A stretch of 64,000 bases of DNA from Ruegeria atlantica (GCF_013033965.1 NZ_WQFE01000001.1:124001-188000), one strand, 5' to 3'. Shown: positions 19,284 to 29,309, numbered from the stretch's first letter. Notes: generated by a model from the letters alone, not told the origin. Numbers and translations: made by a program.

Positions 19284-19315
19284 GCAATTCGGCTCAGTTT
19301 ATCACACGCCGCCCG

Positions 19316-19362
19316 CTTCATCTGGCCAAAAATATCTTAGGGGGTAAGGGGGCAAAGCCCCC
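19316..19362 (+). repeat. Intergenic repeat copy B: CTTCATCTGG...AATATCTTAG plus GGGGGC/GCCCCC stem
   Basis: CTTCATCTGGCCAAAAATATC followed by a G-rich stem (GGGGGC AAA GCCCCC, 19348-19362). It shares the first 12 bases and the AAATATC core with copy A at 15266-15315, and in reverse complement resembles copy C at 51809-51851. Confidence 0.7.
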
Positions 19363-19371
19363 AGCTCGTCT

Positions 19372-19404
19372 CAAAAAAGAAAAGGGCGCCCGCAGGCGCC
19401 CTTT
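19372..19404 (-). terminator. Rho-independent terminator of pntA-pntB
   Basis: On the minus strand, perfect 10-bp arms (AAAGGGCGCC / GGCGCCCTTT with a TGCG loop) are followed by TCTTTTTT. It lies about 23 nt after the pntB stop. Confidence 0.93.
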
Positions 19405-19426
19405 GCAATTGGATCACACCCGTTGA

Positions 19427-20881
19427 TCAGTCGATCATTGGCAGGAGTTTATCGAGGGACTGTTTTGCGTCTCCGTAGAACATGCGGGTGTTTTCTTTGA
19501 AGAACAGCGGGTTTTCGATGCCCGAGTAGCCGGTGCCCTGGCCGCGTTTGGACACGAAGACCTGCTTGGCCTTCCAGCATTCCAGAACCGGCATGCCGGC
19601 GATGGGGCTGTTGGGATCTTCCTGTGCCGCAGGGTTCACGATGTCGTTCGAGCCGATGACGATGGCAACATCCGTTTCGGGGAAATCGTCGTTGATCTCG
19701 TCCATTTCCAGAACGATGTCATATGGCACCTTCGCTTCAGCCAGCAGGACGTTCATGTGACCCGGCAGACGACCCGCAACGGGGTGGATCGCAAAACGCA
19801 CATTCTTGCCCTTGGCGCGCAGCTTACGGACCAGTTCCGACACAGACTGCTGTGCCTGCGCCACCGCCATACCGTAGCCGGGGATGATGATGACACTGTC
19901 GGCATCGTTCAGGGCTGTGGCCACGCCGTCGGCCTCGATGGCGATCTGCTCGCCTTCAACGGCCATCTGCTCGCCCTGCGGGCCACCAAAGCCGCCCAGG
20001 ATTACGCTGACAAAGTGACGGTTCATCGCCTTACACATGATGTAGGACAGGATCGCACCCGAGGAACCAACCAGTGCACCAACCACGATCAGCAGGTCGT
20101 TGCCCAGCGAGAAGCCGATCGCCGCAGCCGCCCAACCCGAGTAGCTGTTCAGCATCGACACAACCACCGGCATGTCGGCACCACCGATGCCCATGATCAG
20201 GTGATAGCCGATGAACAGCGCCGCCAGCGTCATCAGGAACAACGGGAAGAAGCCGCCGGACGAGGTGTACCAGACCAGGCAGATCAGCGAGAGACCTGCA
20301 GCCGCCGCATTTAGCGCATGACCACCCGGCAGCTTGGTCGCCGCCGATGTGACCTTGCCGGCCAGCTTGCCATAGGCCACAACCGACCCGGTAAAGGTGA
20401 TCGCACCGATGAAGATGCCCAGGAACAGTTCGACATGCAGGATTGCCAGCTCGGCTGAGGTTTTCTTGGCGATCAGCTTGGCAAAAGCGCCCAGATCAGA
20501 AAGGTCTGCCTCTTTCGCGCTGTCGGCAATCGCCATGACCTGCGCCACGTTGCCGATCTCAAAATGCGCGTTGAAGCCGACGAACACAGCCGCCAGACCG
20601 ACCAGTGAGTGCATCGCGGCCACCAGCTGCGGCATCTCGGTCATCTGGACGCGCTGCGCCACATATTGACCGATCAGGCCACCGCCCGCGATCAGCAGCA
20701 GCGACAGCAGCCACAGACCCGAACCGGGACCAACCAGCGTGGCAAAGACCGCCAGCGCCATACCGACGATGCCGTACCAGACCGCGCGCTTGGCGCTTTC
20801 CTGGTTCGACAGACCGCCGAGCGAAAGGATGAACAGAACAGCCGCAACAACGTAGGCGGCAGTAGTGAAGCCAAATTCCAT
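19427..20881 (-). CDS. pntB: NAD(P) transhydrogenase subunit beta
   Basis: 484 residues. The N-terminal half has eight to nine transmembrane segments (domain II); the C-terminal 180 residues are the NADP(H)-binding domain III with [37 protein letters not shown] and [26 protein letters not shown]. With PntA it uses proton-motive force to reduce NADP+ with NADH at the inner membrane. AAGGAGG precedes the ATG, and the gene begins 13 nt after pntA. Confidence 0.97.
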   Translation of the reverse strand: MEFGFTTAAYVVAAVLFILSLGGLSNQESAKRAVWYGIVGMALAVFATLVGPGSGLWLLSLLLIAGGGLIGQYVAQRVQMTEMPQLVAAMHSLVGLAAVFVGFNAHFEIGNVAQVMAIADSAKEADLSDLGAFAKLIAKKTSAELAILHVELFLGIFIGAITFTGSVVAYGKLAGKVTSAATKLPGGHALNAAAAGLSLICLVWYTSSGGFFPLFLMTLAALFIGYHLIMGIGGADMPVVVSMLNSYSGWAAAAIGFSLGNDLLIVVGALVGSSGAILSYIMCKAMNRHFVSVILGGFGGPQGEQMAVEGEQIAIEADGVATALNDADSVIIIPGYGMAVAQAQQSVSELVRKLRAKGKNVRFAIHPVAGRLPGHMNVLLAEAKVPYDIVLEMDEINDDFPETDVAIVIGSNDIVNPAAQEDPNSPIAGMPVLECWKAKQVFVSKRGQGTGYSGIENPLFFKENTRMFYGDAKQSLDKLLPMID

Positions 20882-20894
20882 GTGCCCGGCCTCC

Positions 20895-22466
20895 TTAAGA
20901 TTTCTGGAACATGGCGAGCATGCGCCGGGTTACGAGGAAGCCGCCGAAGATGTTGATCCCGGCCATGAAGACGGACAGCGCCGCCAGCAGAATGACCAGG
21001 AACGACCCCGATCCGATCTGCATGAGCGCCCCAACGATAATGATCGACGAGATCGCGTTGGTGATCGCCATCAGCGGTGTATGCAGGCTGTGCGCGACGC
21101 CCCAGATCACCTGGAAGCCCACGAAGATGGCCAGCACAAAGACAATGAAGTGCTGCATGAAGCTGGCCGGAGCGATCAGCCCCACCAGCAGCATCAGCGC
21201 GCCGCCGACACCCAGCAGGGTGAACTGCTGCTTGGTCTGCGCTTTGAAGGCCGCGATCTCCTGCGCCTTTTTCTCTTCCGGAGTCAGTTCTTTGACCTCG
21301 GGCTTTTTCTGCGCCGCAATCGCCTGCACCTTGGGCGGTGGTGGCGGGAAGGTGATGTCGCCTTCAAATGTCACGGTCGCGCCGCGGATCACGTCATCTT
21401 CCATGTCGTGATTGATCTGACCATCCTTTTCAGGCGTCAGGTCGCTCATCATATGACGGATGTTGGTCGCGTACAGAGACGAGGACTGCGCCGCCATCCG
21501 GCTGGGGAAGTCGGTATAGCCGATGATGGTCACACCATTGTCGGTCACAATCTTTTCGTCGGCCACGGTCAGCTTGCAGTTGCCGCCCTTTTCCGCCGCA
21601 AGGTCCACGATAACCGAGCCCGGCTTCATCGCCTCGACCATATCCTTGGTCCAAAGCTCGGGCGCTTCGCGGTTCGGGATCAGCGCCGTGGTGATGACGA
21701 TGTCCATTTCCGGGGCAAGTTCACGGAACTTGGCCAGCTGCGCATTGCGGAACTCTTCCGACTGGACGCTGGCATACCCACCGGTGGCCGCGCCATCCTG
21801 CTGGTCTTCTTCAAAGTCCAGATAGACGAACTCGGCCCCCATCGATTCGACCTGCTCAGCCACTTCGGGGCGAACGTCGAAGGCGTAAGTGATCGCACCC
21901 AGCGACGTCGAAGTGCCGATCGCCGCCAGACCGGCCACGCCAGCGCCCACGATCAGCACCTTTGCAGGCGGCACTTTACCAGCCGCTGTCACCTGACCGG
22001 TGAAGAAGCGGCCAAAGTTGTTACCCGCCTCGATCACCGCGCGGTAGCCCGCGATATTAGCCATCGACGACAGCGCGTCCATCTTTTGCGCACGCGAAAT
22101 ACGCGGCACCATTTCCATGGCGATGACGTTTGCGCCCTTGGACTTGGCTGCCTCCATTCCCTCTTCGTTGCCCGCAGGGTTGAAGAAGGAAATCAACGTC
22201 TTACCCTTGGTCAGACGCTTCAGCTCAGCCTCGTTCGGCTGACGCACCTTGGCCACGATATCCGCCGACTTCCACAGCGCGGCCGCAGTCTTGACGACCT
22301 CTACCCCCGCTGCCTCATACGACGCATCCGAAAACCCAGCCGCCGCACCAGCGCCTTTCTCAATCAGACACTCATAGCCCAACTTCTGCAACTGCAACGC
22401 AGAGTCTGGCGTCATCGCAACACGGTTTTCACCGTCATAAATCTCTCTCGGTGTGCCTATCTTCAC
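20895..22466 (-). CDS. pntA: NAD(P) transhydrogenase subunit alpha
   Basis: 523 residues, a full-length fused alpha subunit: NAD(H)-binding domain I (about 1-375, with [21 protein letters not shown] and [22 protein letters not shown]), a proline-rich linker ([21 protein letters not shown]), then four transmembrane segments. Some alphaproteobacteria split this into PntAA and PntAB; here it is not split. The start is GTG at 22466, with AGGGGGA 8 nt upstream. Operon with pntB. Confidence 0.96.
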   Translation of the reverse strand: MKIGTPREIYDGENRVAMTPDSALQLQKLGYECLIEKGAGAAAGFSDASYEAAGVEVVKTAAALWKSADIVAKVRQPNEAELKRLTKGKTLISFFNPAGNEEGMEAAKSKGANVIAMEMVPRISRAQKMDALSSMANIAGYRAVIEAGNNFGRFFTGQVTAAGKVPPAKVLIVGAGVAGLAAIGTSTSLGAITYAFDVRPEVAEQVESMGAEFVYLDFEEDQQDGAATGGYASVQSEEFRNAQLAKFRELAPEMDIVITTALIPNREAPELWTKDMVEAMKPGSVIVDLAAEKGGNCKLTVADEKIVTDNGVTIIGYTDFPSRMAAQSSSLYATNIRHMMSDLTPEKDGQINHDMEDDVIRGATVTFEGDITFPPPPPKVQAIAAQKKPEVKELTPEEKKAQEIAAFKAQTKQQFTLLGVGGALMLLVGLIAPASFMQHFIVFVLAIFVGFQVIWGVAHSLHTPLMAITNAISSIIIVGALMQIGSGSFLVILLAALSVFMAGINIFGGFLVTRRMLAMFQKS

Positions 22467-22593
22467 TGGCAGTCCCCCTAATTTTCACTCTGACCGAGCG
22501 GGTGGTCGGTATTGTTTGTTAAGCAAAGGTGTATCCTGCGCAACATTATTTCGCAAGCGCAGCATAATTACGTTGTGTCATTGCCACACCATT

Positions 22594-23043
22594 TCAGATC
22601 CATCGGCGAGTTTGGCGTTCATATCGGGCAAAGTCAGCGCGAAAGGTTCTGCGCAAACGATCCTCTTCAGGCACGATGAAACGGCGTTCCAGAAGCCATA
22701 CGAAAACCGGAATCAGAACCAGAGATGCAACCGCATCAAACCGCAGTATAAGACCCGCCAAAATCAGCACATCGCCAACATAGATTGGGTTTCGGCTGCG
22801 TTTGAATATCCCGGATTGCACAAGTGACGTGGGCGTTTCGTGCGGGATGATCGTCGTTCGGTGGCGGCGGAACTCTGCTATGGCCAACACGATCAGGATC
22901 GCACCGCCACCGATCAGGACGCCACTTAGGAGATCCGTAAAGCCGCTGTCCAGCGACAGGCCCATTGGCAAATGCCGCGCCTGCAGCCATGCCAGAGCGG
23001 CGAAGCCCACCAACCAGACCGGAGGGATGTCGATTTTGCGCAT
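22594..23043 (-). CDS. Isoprenylcysteine carboxyl methyltransferase (ICMT/PEMT-like) family membrane protein
   Basis: 149 residues with three to four transmembrane helices. The family signature RSRNPIYVGDVLILAGLIL (about 82-100) and the C-terminal EEDRLRRTFRADFARYERQTRRWI fit the SAM-dependent membrane methyltransferase group (ICMT/MddA/PEMT-like). The methyl acceptor is unknown in bacteria; it might be a lipid, thiol or isoprenoid. Stands alone between pntAB and kynU. Confidence 0.85.
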   Translation of the reverse strand: MRKIDIPPVWLVGFAALAWLQARHLPMGLSLDSGFTDLLSGVLIGGGAILIVLAIAEFRRHRTTIIPHETPTSLVQSGIFKRSRNPIYVGDVLILAGLILRFDAVASLVLIPVFVWLLERRFIVPEEDRLRRTFRADFARYERQTRRWI

Positions 23044-23240
23044 GTCAGCTGTCTTTCGTTCCGGCAGTCGCAGCGAGTGTCGCTTTTGCCCGATGACCTA
23101 CCGTTTTTTAGTCGCAATAGCAAAATAGCAGTTGGTCGCAGGCAAGTTGGCTCGCGTCAGTTCTTCGATGATGGACAGCCGCTTTTCGATCAGATAGCCA
23201 TTTTGCACCAACAACCGTCCAACATGGATACAGAACTACG

Positions 23241-24434
23241 ATGACCGACTTTGCCGCGACCAAAGCCATGTTCAACCTTCCCCAGGGTGTCGTTTATCTG
23301 GACGGCAACTCGCTTGGACCACTGCCCCGTGCCGCCGGAGACCGTGTAAATGACATGATGGTTCAGGAGTGGGGGCAAATGCTGATCACCGGCTGGAACA
23401 GGGCCGGGTGGATGGCTTTACCGACCGGGTTGGGCGATCGCATCGGACGACTGATTGGTGCCGAACCCGGCAGCGTTGTTACCGGAGATACCCTGTCGAT
23501 CAAAGTGTATCAGGCGGTCGCCTCGGCGCTGGAGCTGTGCCCGGATCGCAAGGTCGTTCTTTCAGACAGCGGCAATTTCCCGTCCGACCTCTATATGGTG
23601 GACGGTCTGCTGCGCTCACTAGGACCGGACTATGAGCTGCGCGTCGTTGCACCCGAAGACGTGGCCGCCAATGTGACCGAAGATGTGGCCGTTCTGATGC
23701 TGACCGAGGTGGACTACCGCTCGGGTCGGATGCATGACATGAAGGCACTGACAGAACTGGCCCATGCAAACGGGACGGTGACGGTTTGGGATCTGGCCCA
23801 TTCGGCCGGTGCGATTCCTGTTGATCTGGCGGGATGCAACGCCGATTTTGCGGTTGGCTGCACCTACAAGTACCTGAACGGCGGTCCTGGTGCGCCCGCA
23901 TTCATCTATGTGGCCCCGCGCTTGATGGAGCGGGTGCGCCCGGCATTGTCCGGATGGTTGGGCCACGAATCGCCCTTTGCTTTTGATTTGGACTACCGCC
24001 CAGGCGACGGGATCGAGAGGATGCGGGTTGGTACGCCCCCAATCCTTCAAATGAGCGCACTGTCTGCGGCAATGGATATTTGGGACATGGCCGACATGCA
24101 GGACGTGCGGGCCAAATCCATTGAACTGACAGAGTTGTTCATTAACCGTGTCGAGGCCGCCTGCCCCGATCTACAACTGGCAAGCCCGCGTGATCCTGCC
24201 CAGCGCGGCAGCCAGGTGTCCTTCCGATTTGCCGACGGTTATGCCGCTATGCAGGCTCTGATTGCGCACGGCGTGATCGGAGACTTCCGAGCGCCTGACA
24301 TCATGCGGTTTGGTTTCACCCCGTTGTACATTGATGAGCAGGACGTTGAAAACGCAGTCGGAATCCTAGCAAATATCATGCAGAATCGGCTGTGGGACAC
24401 GCCCAAATACAAGGTGCGCCAGCGGGTTACCTGA
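23241..24434 (+). CDS. kynU: Kynureninase
   Basis: 397-residue PLP enzyme that cleaves kynurenine to anthranilate and alanine in tryptophan breakdown. YLDGNSLGPLPR (19-30), the phosphate-binding region and the PLP lysine K210 in GCTYKYLNGGPGAPAF are all present, as is the C-terminal GDFRAPDIMRFGFTPLY. No kynA or kynB gene is next to it. The end overlaps the convergent tetR gene by 8 nt. Confidence 0.95.
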   Translation: MTDFAATKAMFNLPQGVVYLDGNSLGPLPRAAGDRVNDMMVQEWGQMLITGWNRAGWMALPTGLGDRIGRLIGAEPGSVVTGDTLSIKVYQAVASALELCPDRKVVLSDSGNFPSDLYMVDGLLRSLGPDYELRVVAPEDVAANVTEDVAVLMLTEVDYRSGRMHDMKALTELAHANGTVTVWDLAHSAGAIPVDLAGCNADFAVGCTYKYLNGGPGAPAFIYVAPRLMERVRPALSGWLGHESPFAFDLDYRPGDGIERMRVGTPPILQMSALSAAMDIWDMADMQDVRAKSIELTELFINRVEAACPDLQLASPRDPAQRGSQVSFRFADGYAAMQALIAHGVIGDFRAPDIMRFGFTPLYIDEQDVENAVGILANIMQNRLWDTPKYKVRQRVT

Positions 24435-25005
24435 CTTCCAGCCCTGCCCCAATCAAAGCGGCAAACTGGGCAACTCGTGTTTCGTAATCTTCTGCGCCCA
24501 GGGCGCTTATCTTCAGCCCTTTCAGAGTGGCCGTAATCGTTTTGGCGGTTTCGTCTGCGTCCGACAGCAACCTGACGCGTCCGGCTTTGTCTTCGCGTGA
24601 AAGCCACTCAGCATACAAACGCGCCAGCTCAGCCTCGCCCCGCGATATGATTTCTGACGACATGGACTTGGTCGTATCCAGCATCTCAAGTCCATGAGGG
24701 GATGCAAGGATGGTGGCCATTCCCTCGGTTTGGGCTTGAACCGCGCTCTTAAAAACACCCGAAACAGATCCTGACGCCGTCAGTGCCGCGGCAACCGCGG
24801 CAGTCTTCGACGCATAATATTGCTCGGTCAGCTTAGTGACGATTGCCTCTTTATTCTTGAAATGCAGATACACCGCTGGACGGGACATTCCCGCACCCCG
24901 CGCTATGTCATCCATAGAGGTCTTGCGGAATCCATAAGTCGCAAAAGCCCGAAACGCCGAGTCCAGGATCGCCTGTTGCCGTGTATCGTCTGCTAAGTCT
25001 GCCAT
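24427..25005 (-). CDS. TetR family transcriptional regulator
   Basis: 192 residues. The N-terminal TetR helix-turn-helix is clear (ILDSAFRAFATYGFRKTSMDDIARGAGMSRPAVYLHFKNKEAIV, about 13-56); the rest is an all-helical ligand domain. Divergent from the molybdenum hydroxylase genes with a palindrome between them, so it most likely represses that pair and itself. Ligand unknown; a substrate of the hydroxylase (an aldehyde or N-heterocycle) is the natural guess. Confidence 0.9.
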   Translation of the reverse strand: MADLADDTRQQAILDSAFRAFATYGFRKTSMDDIARGAGMSRPAVYLHFKNKEAIVTKLTEQYYASKTAAVAAALTASGSVSGVFKSAVQAQTEGMATILASPHGLEMLDTTKSMSSEIISRGEAELARLYAEWLSREDKAGRVRLLSDADETAKTITATLKGLKISALGAEDYETRVAQFAALIGAGLEVR

Positions 25006-25035
25006 CCAGAAACACGTGACACTTTCTGTTCATTT

Positions 25036-25070
25036 TGTCAATTGACACAATGACACTTTGAGATAATTAT
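25036..25070 (+). promoter_or_regulatory. Promoter and TetR-type operator between tetR and the hydroxylase genes
   Basis: A perfect 12-bp palindrome TGTCAATTGACA (25036-25047) contains a consensus -35 TTGACA (25042-25047); a -10-like AATTAT follows after 17 nt (25065-25070). A further TGACAC half-site (25051-25056) lies in the spacer, in direct repeat with TTGACAC. Overlap of the operator with the -35 box predicts direct promoter occlusion by the divergent TetR regulator. Confidence 0.65.
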
Positions 25071-25104
25071 GTCATAAACCAGCCACAGCTACGAGAGGTG
25101 CGCC

Positions 25105-25569
25105 ATGGCGACCGCCCTTAAGATCAACGGAAAGCAACATCAGGTTGACCTGCCCGATGACGTCCCCCTGCTTTGGGTTTTGCGGGATGAGGTCGGCCTG
25201 ACCGGCACCAAATTCGGCTGCGGTGTGGCTGCTTGTGGGGCGTGCACCGTGCACATTGATGGTGAAGCGGTACGCTCGTGCCAGGTGGCCTTGTCAGATG
25301 TCTGGGGCGATGTGACTACGATTGAAGGAATCGGCACGCCAGATTCGATGGCCGCAATTCAGCAGGCTTGGGTCGATCATCAGGTGGCGCAATGCGGTTA
25401 CTGCCAGTCGGGCCAGATCATGCAGGCCGCCGCTCTGTTGGCAGAAAACCCTGCACCTTCGGACACGGATATCGACGATGCGATGCAGGGCAATCTGTGC
25501 CGCTGTGGCACCTACCCCCGCATCCGCGCAGCGATTCACGACGCGGCATCCAAACTGAAGGAGGCATAA
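25105..25569 (+). CDS. (2Fe-2S)-binding subunit of a molybdenum hydroxylase (isoquinoline 1-oxidoreductase alpha-like)
   Basis: 154 residues with both iron-sulfur clusters of the xanthine oxidase family: the plant ferredoxin-type cluster by C39, C44, C47 and C59 ([12 protein letters not shown]) and the second helical-domain cluster by C97, C100, C132 and C134 ([13 protein letters not shown]). It transfers electrons from the Mo centre to an acceptor, probably a cytochrome, because no FAD subunit is encoded nearby. GAGAGGTG precedes the ATG. The gene ends 3 nt before its large subunit. Confidence 0.93.
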   Translation: MATALKINGKQHQVDLPDDVPLLWVLRDEVGLTGTKFGCGVAACGACTVHIDGEAVRSCQVALSDVWGDVTTIEGIGTPDSMAAIQQAWVDHQVAQCGYCQSGQIMQAAALLAENPAPSDTDIDDAMQGNLCRCGTYPRIRAAIHDAASKLKEA

Positions 25570-25572
25570 ACC

Positions 25573-27813
25573 ATGGCATCCGTTGGAAAAATCCTCCGCC
25601 GCACTTTCCTGATCGGCTCGGCAGCAATTGTCGGGGGCGTGGCATTTGGCGCGTATTACGTCAGCCGTCCGGCTGCCAATCCGCTAAAACCAGCGGAGGG
25701 TGAAACCGCGCTCAGCCCCTTTGTTCTGATCGACCAAAACGGCGTCACCCTGTTCGCCCCCCGCGCCGAAATGGGACAGGGCGTAATGACCACATGGGCC
25801 GCCTTGATCGCCGAGGAATTGGATGTGGAGCTGGACCAAATCCGCGTTCTGCACGGTCCTGCTGCGGCCGCCTACTACAACTCGGCTCTGATCGGAGAAG
25901 GGCTGCCGAACAAGGGTTATGACATCTCGAACTTCCAGCAAAATCTGGGAGAGGCTCTGGGCGTTCTTGGCCGAACGTTAAGCTTGCAGGTCACCGGTGG
26001 TTCGACCTCGATGAAGGATGGTTTCGAGCGCATGCGCGAGGCGGGGGCGACCGCACGCGAAACGCTTAAACAGGCAGCAGCGGACCGTCTGGGCGTGGAT
26101 CGTTCGCAACTGAAGACCGAAAACGGTGCTGTAATCGCGCCGGATGGGATGCGCATTCCTTATCCCGAGCTTGCCGAGGCCGCCGGTCAGACTGAACCGC
26201 CGGAAGTCGAATTGCGTGATCCATCCAACTGGCGCTTGCTGGGGCAAAACCTGCCTCGTGTGGATGTCGTCGGTAAATCCACCGGCACCGCCGAGTTCGG
26301 GATCGACGTGCGCCCCGAGGGTCTGAAATTTGCCTCTGTCCGCATCAACCCCAAGCTGGGCGGCGAGATGAAGGGTTTTGATGCCAGCGCGGCCGAGCAG
26401 ATGCCCGGCGTGGAAAAGGTGGTCGATCTGGGCAATGGCGTGGCCGCGATTGCCAGCAACACGTGGCTGGCCATTCAGGCCGTCGAGGCGATTGACGTTG
26501 ATTGGGGCGATGCCCCCTATCCGCCAGACACCGATGCCATTTTCACCGAAATCGCCAAGGCATTCGACGCGTCCCCAAACTCGACCATGCGCGATGACGG
26601 TGACGCTGACGCTCTGCCCGCCGGTGCCACCGAGATTACTGCCGAATACACAGTTCCCTATCTGGCCCATTCCACGATGGAGCCGATGAACGCCACTGCG
26701 CTGTTCACTGGTTCGGCGCTGGAACTGTGGTGCGGAAATCAGGCCCCGACGCTTGTTCAGATACGAGCGGCCAACACAGCCAATCTGGATAAAGAAGCCG
26801 TTCAGATTCACACCACTTACCTGGGTGGAGGATTTGGCCGCCGGGGCGAGCTGGACTTTGGCGAGATCGCCACCAAGGTCGCAATGGCCATGCCCGGCGT
26901 CCCCGTCCAGACCACCTGGAGCCGTGAAGAGGACATGCGCCATGACTATTACCGCCCTGGCGCGATGGCTCGGATGCGCGGCGCCGTGAAAGACGGTCAG
27001 GCCGTACTGATCGACGGCAAGGTCGCGGCTCAGTCGTGCACACAGCAGGCGGTTCAGCGCTATACCGGCATACCGGGCGGCGGCCCCGACAAGGTTCTGG
27101 TCGAAGGGTTCTTTAACCAGCCCTACGCAGTGCCCAACTACCGCATGAGCGGACATATCGCCAATCTGGACATTCCGGTCGGGTTCTGGCGTTCGGTCGG
27201 GAACAGCCACAACGGCTTCTTCCACGAGACATTCATGGATGAGATGGCCCATGCCGCAGGTCGTGATCCATTGGAGTTCCGGCTGGAGCTGGCCGAAGCA
27301 GAGCACGCACCGTCGGCAGGCTGCCTGCAAGCCGTAAAAGAGATGTCTGGCTGGACCGGCAATACACCGAACGGGGTCGGACGTGGCGTGGCGATGACTT
27401 ATAGCTTTGGCACACCGGTCGCTCAGGTGATTGAGGTGGTCGACGAGGATGGCACCATCCGTATCGCCAGGGCCTGGATCGCCTGTGACGTCGGCCTGGC
27501 CCTGGACCCCGGCACGGTCGAGGCGCAGATGTTCGGCGGCATGATCTATGGTCTGTCGGCTGCAGTTATGGGGGAGATCACCTTCTCGGACGGAGAGGTC
27601 GAGCAGTACAATTTCCCCGACTATGACGCGTTGCGTATACACAACGCGCCCGTGACCGAGGTGAAGATTCTGGAAACCAACCACCACATGGGCGGTGTTG
27701 GCGAACCGGGAACACCCCCGTCTATGCCAGCCTTGGGCAATGCCCTGTTCGACCTGACAGGTGAGCGTGCGCGTGCCCTGCCCTTGATCAATCAGTTCAA
27801 TCTGCTGGTTTGA
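25573..27813 (+). CDS. Molybdopterin-binding subunit of a xanthine dehydrogenase-family hydroxylase (IorB-like), Tat-type leader
   Basis: 746 residues. The N-terminus (GKILRRTFLIGSAAIVGGVAFGAYYV) has twin arginines plus a hydrophobic stretch, suggesting Tat export or a membrane anchor. Mo-cofactor motifs follow: FAPRAEMGQGVMTTW near 60, GGGFGRRGELDFG near 420, and the catalytic glutamate region GVGEPGTPPSMPALGNAL near 715. With the 2Fe-2S subunit it forms a two-subunit IorAB-type enzyme that hydroxylates an aldehyde or N-heterocycle using water. AAGGAGG precedes the start. MoaA at 12.9 kb serves its cofactor pathway. Confidence 0.92.
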   Translation: MASVGKILRRTFLIGSAAIVGGVAFGAYYVSRPAANPLKPAEGETALSPFVLIDQNGVTLFAPRAEMGQGVMTTWAALIAEELDVELDQIRVLHGPAAAAYYNSALIGEGLPNKGYDISNFQQNLGEALGVLGRTLSLQVTGGSTSMKDGFERMREAGATARETLKQAAADRLGVDRSQLKTENGAVIAPDGMRIPYPELAEAAGQTEPPEVELRDPSNWRLLGQNLPRVDVVGKSTGTAEFGIDVRPEGLKFASVRINPKLGGEMKGFDASAAEQMPGVEKVVDLGNGVAAIASNTWLAIQAVEAIDVDWGDAPYPPDTDAIFTEIAKAFDASPNSTMRDDGDADALPAGATEITAEYTVPYLAHSTMEPMNATALFTGSALELWCGNQAPTLVQIRAANTANLDKEAVQIHTTYLGGGFGRRGELDFGEIATKVAMAMPGVPVQTTWSREEDMRHDYYRPGAMARMRGAVKDGQAVLIDGKVAAQSCTQQAVQRYTGIPGGGPDKVLVEGFFNQPYAVPNYRMSGHIANLDIPVGFWRSVGNSHNGFFHETFMDEMAHAAGRDPLEFRLELAEAEHAPSAGCLQAVKEMSGWTGNTPNGVGRGVAMTYSFGTPVAQVIEVVDEDGTIRIARAWIACDVGLALDPGTVEAQMFGGMIYGLSAAVMGEITFSDGEVEQYNFPDYDALRIHNAPVTEVKILETNHHMGGVGEPGTPPSMPALGNALFDLTGERARALPLINQFNLLV

Positions 27814-27859
27814 TCGCGCTGCGCCGGTCCGGAGCCTTCCTCCCGGATCGGCGCAAGAC

Positions 27860-28639
27860 TTACGCGGATTGTTGGACCAACGCCGCGTCCGAACCGGTTG
27901 CCCATGCATGTACGGCGGCACCGAACGCCTTGAACAAGGGGCGTGACACGGGATCGTTTTCCGCGTCCCATTCCGGGTGCCATTGCACAGACAACGTGAA
28001 TCCGGGTGCGTCCTGAATATAGATCGCTTCGGGCGTACCATCGGGCGCTTGACCATCAATCACGACACGATGCCCGACGGTTTTGATCCCCTGCCCGTGC
28101 AACGTGTTGGTCATAACTTCGGTCGCCCCCATCAGACGATGGAACACACCGCCCTCGTTCAGCGCAACGACATGGCGCAGGGCGAATTTCTCCTCCAGAG
28201 TTCCGTCGGGCGGCATACGGTGGTTCATACGACCCGGCAGGTCTCGGATCTCGGGGTACAAGGTTCCACCCATCGCCACGTTGACTTCTTGGAACCCCCG
28301 GCAAATGCCAAAGAACGGTTGACCGCGTTCCACGCAAGCCCGCACCAGCGGCAGGGTTATCGCGTCACGTGCCCGGTCGAACTCACCATGTGCCTCGGTC
28401 GCCGACTCACCGTATTCCTCGGGGTGGACGTTTGGGCGCCCGCCGGTCAGCAGGAAACCGTCACAGACCTCCAGCAGCTCATCGACTGACACATAGCGCG
28501 GATCGGCAGGAATCAGCAGCGGCAGACAGTCCGAAACATTGGCAACCGCGTCCGAGTTCATCGTCCCACCGGCATGGGTCGGATATTGATCATTCATCAA
28601 ATAAGAATTGCCGATGATACCAACGACGGGTCGAGACAT
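27860..28639 (-). CDS. Class I glutamine amidotransferase, gamma-glutamyl-GABA hydrolase (PuuD)-like
   Basis: 259 residues, peptidase C26. The nucleophile Cys lies in FFGICRGFQEVNVAMGG and the catalytic His and Glu in SVQWHPEWDAENDP; LLTGGRPNVHPEEYG is the oxyanion-side motif. PuuD-type enzymes hydrolyse gamma-glutamyl-GABA in putrescine breakdown, but no other puu genes are adjacent. The ATG at 28639 was chosen for AGGAA upstream and for the MSRPVVGIIG opening; an upstream extension is AT-rich and unlike the family. Confidence 0.88.
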   Translation of the reverse strand: MSRPVVGIIGNSYLMNDQYPTHAGGTMNSDAVANVSDCLPLLIPADPRYVSVDELLEVCDGFLLTGGRPNVHPEEYGESATEAHGEFDRARDAITLPLVRACVERGQPFFGICRGFQEVNVAMGGTLYPEIRDLPGRMNHRMPPDGTLEEKFALRHVVALNEGGVFHRLMGATEVMTNTLHGQGIKTVGHRVVIDGQAPDGTPEAIYIQDAPGFTLSVQWHPEWDAENDPVSRPLFKAFGAAVHAWATGSDAALVQQSA

Positions 28640-28822
28640 GCTGCGTTCCTGCGTTCTTTCGTTTGCTCTCCGAAAAACTATCGACAGCAAGAACAGCGCG
28701 CAATAGCACAGGCCCTGCATGTCAGCGCAAGCGCTTGTTCAACCACGCACATGCTGAAACAATAACGGTCTTTGCCTGTCGCTTTGCCAGCTTTATGGCT
28801 CATCGCCAGTTCTACCTTGCGC

Positions 28823-28845
28823 CGGAGCGCCAGGCAGGCGCTCCG
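28823..28845. terminator. Perfect hairpin downstream of glcG-like gene
   Basis: CGGAGCGCC AGGCA GGCGCTCCG is a perfect 9-bp stem with a 5-nt loop, 14 nt after the stop at 28859. No T-run follows in either direction, so it may stabilise the mRNA 3' end or act in rho-dependent termination rather than as an intrinsic terminator. Confidence 0.5.
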
Positions 28846-28858
28846 TCATTCAACAGGT

Positions 28859-29284
28859 TCAGATCTCGCCAATCAGACCAGCGGATTCGATCCCGGCCAA
28901 GGCCGCAGCGGCATCATTGTCGGATGTATCACCGGTCACACCGACTGCACCAGTCACTTCACCCTTCTTGTCACGCAGCAGAACGCCGCCCGGAACCGGC
29001 ACGACTTGCCCGCCATAGACGCCATTCACAGCCGCCATGAAGTAGGCCTGCGCCTCGGCCCTCTGCATCTGCGCTGTACCCGCCATGCCCAGCATCACCG
29101 AGCCATATGCCTTACCATGAGCAATCGCGAACCGACCGGGGGCCGCGCCGTCTTCACGTTCGAACGCGATAACATGGCCACCTGCGTCCAGAACGACGAC
29201 AGAGAGGGGTTTCAGCTCCATTTCGTGCCCCTTCTCAAGGGTTTTTCGGATGATGGTGCGGGCTTTGCGGAGGGAAACTCCCAT
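28859..29284 (-). CDS. GlcG/HbpS family protein
   Basis: 141 residues of the GlcG/HbpS/PduO-C fold: LSVVVLDAGGHVIAFEREDGAAPGRFAIAHGKAYGSVMLG, then VPVPGGVLLRDKKGEVTGAVGVTGDTSDND. Many such genes lie in glycolate utilisation loci; some bind haem or cobalamin. Here it follows malate synthase G by 25 nt on the same strand, matching the glcG-glcB association known from glycolate operons. AGGA lies 6 nt before the ATG. Its biochemical role is unclear. Confidence 0.9.
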   Translation of the reverse strand: MGVSLRKARTIIRKTLEKGHEMELKPLSVVVLDAGGHVIAFEREDGAAPGRFAIAHGKAYGSVMLGMAGTAQMQRAEAQAYFMAAVNGVYGGQVVPVPGGVLLRDKKGEVTGAVGVTGDTSDNDAAAALAGIESAGLIGEI

Positions 29285-29309
29285 ATCGTGTCCTATCGTT
29301 CCTGATGGT

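Noticed and set aside
20865-22481. 538-codon plus-strand frame opposite pntA
   Set aside because: Antisense shadow of a clearly conserved gene; composition (H, R, Q-rich) and lack of RBS argue against it.
25978-28059. 693-codon open frame on the minus strand opposite the molybdopterin subunit gene
   Set aside because: Fully antisense to a gene with intact catalytic motifs. The translation is rich in H, R and G with no domain, as expected from GC-rich third-position bias.
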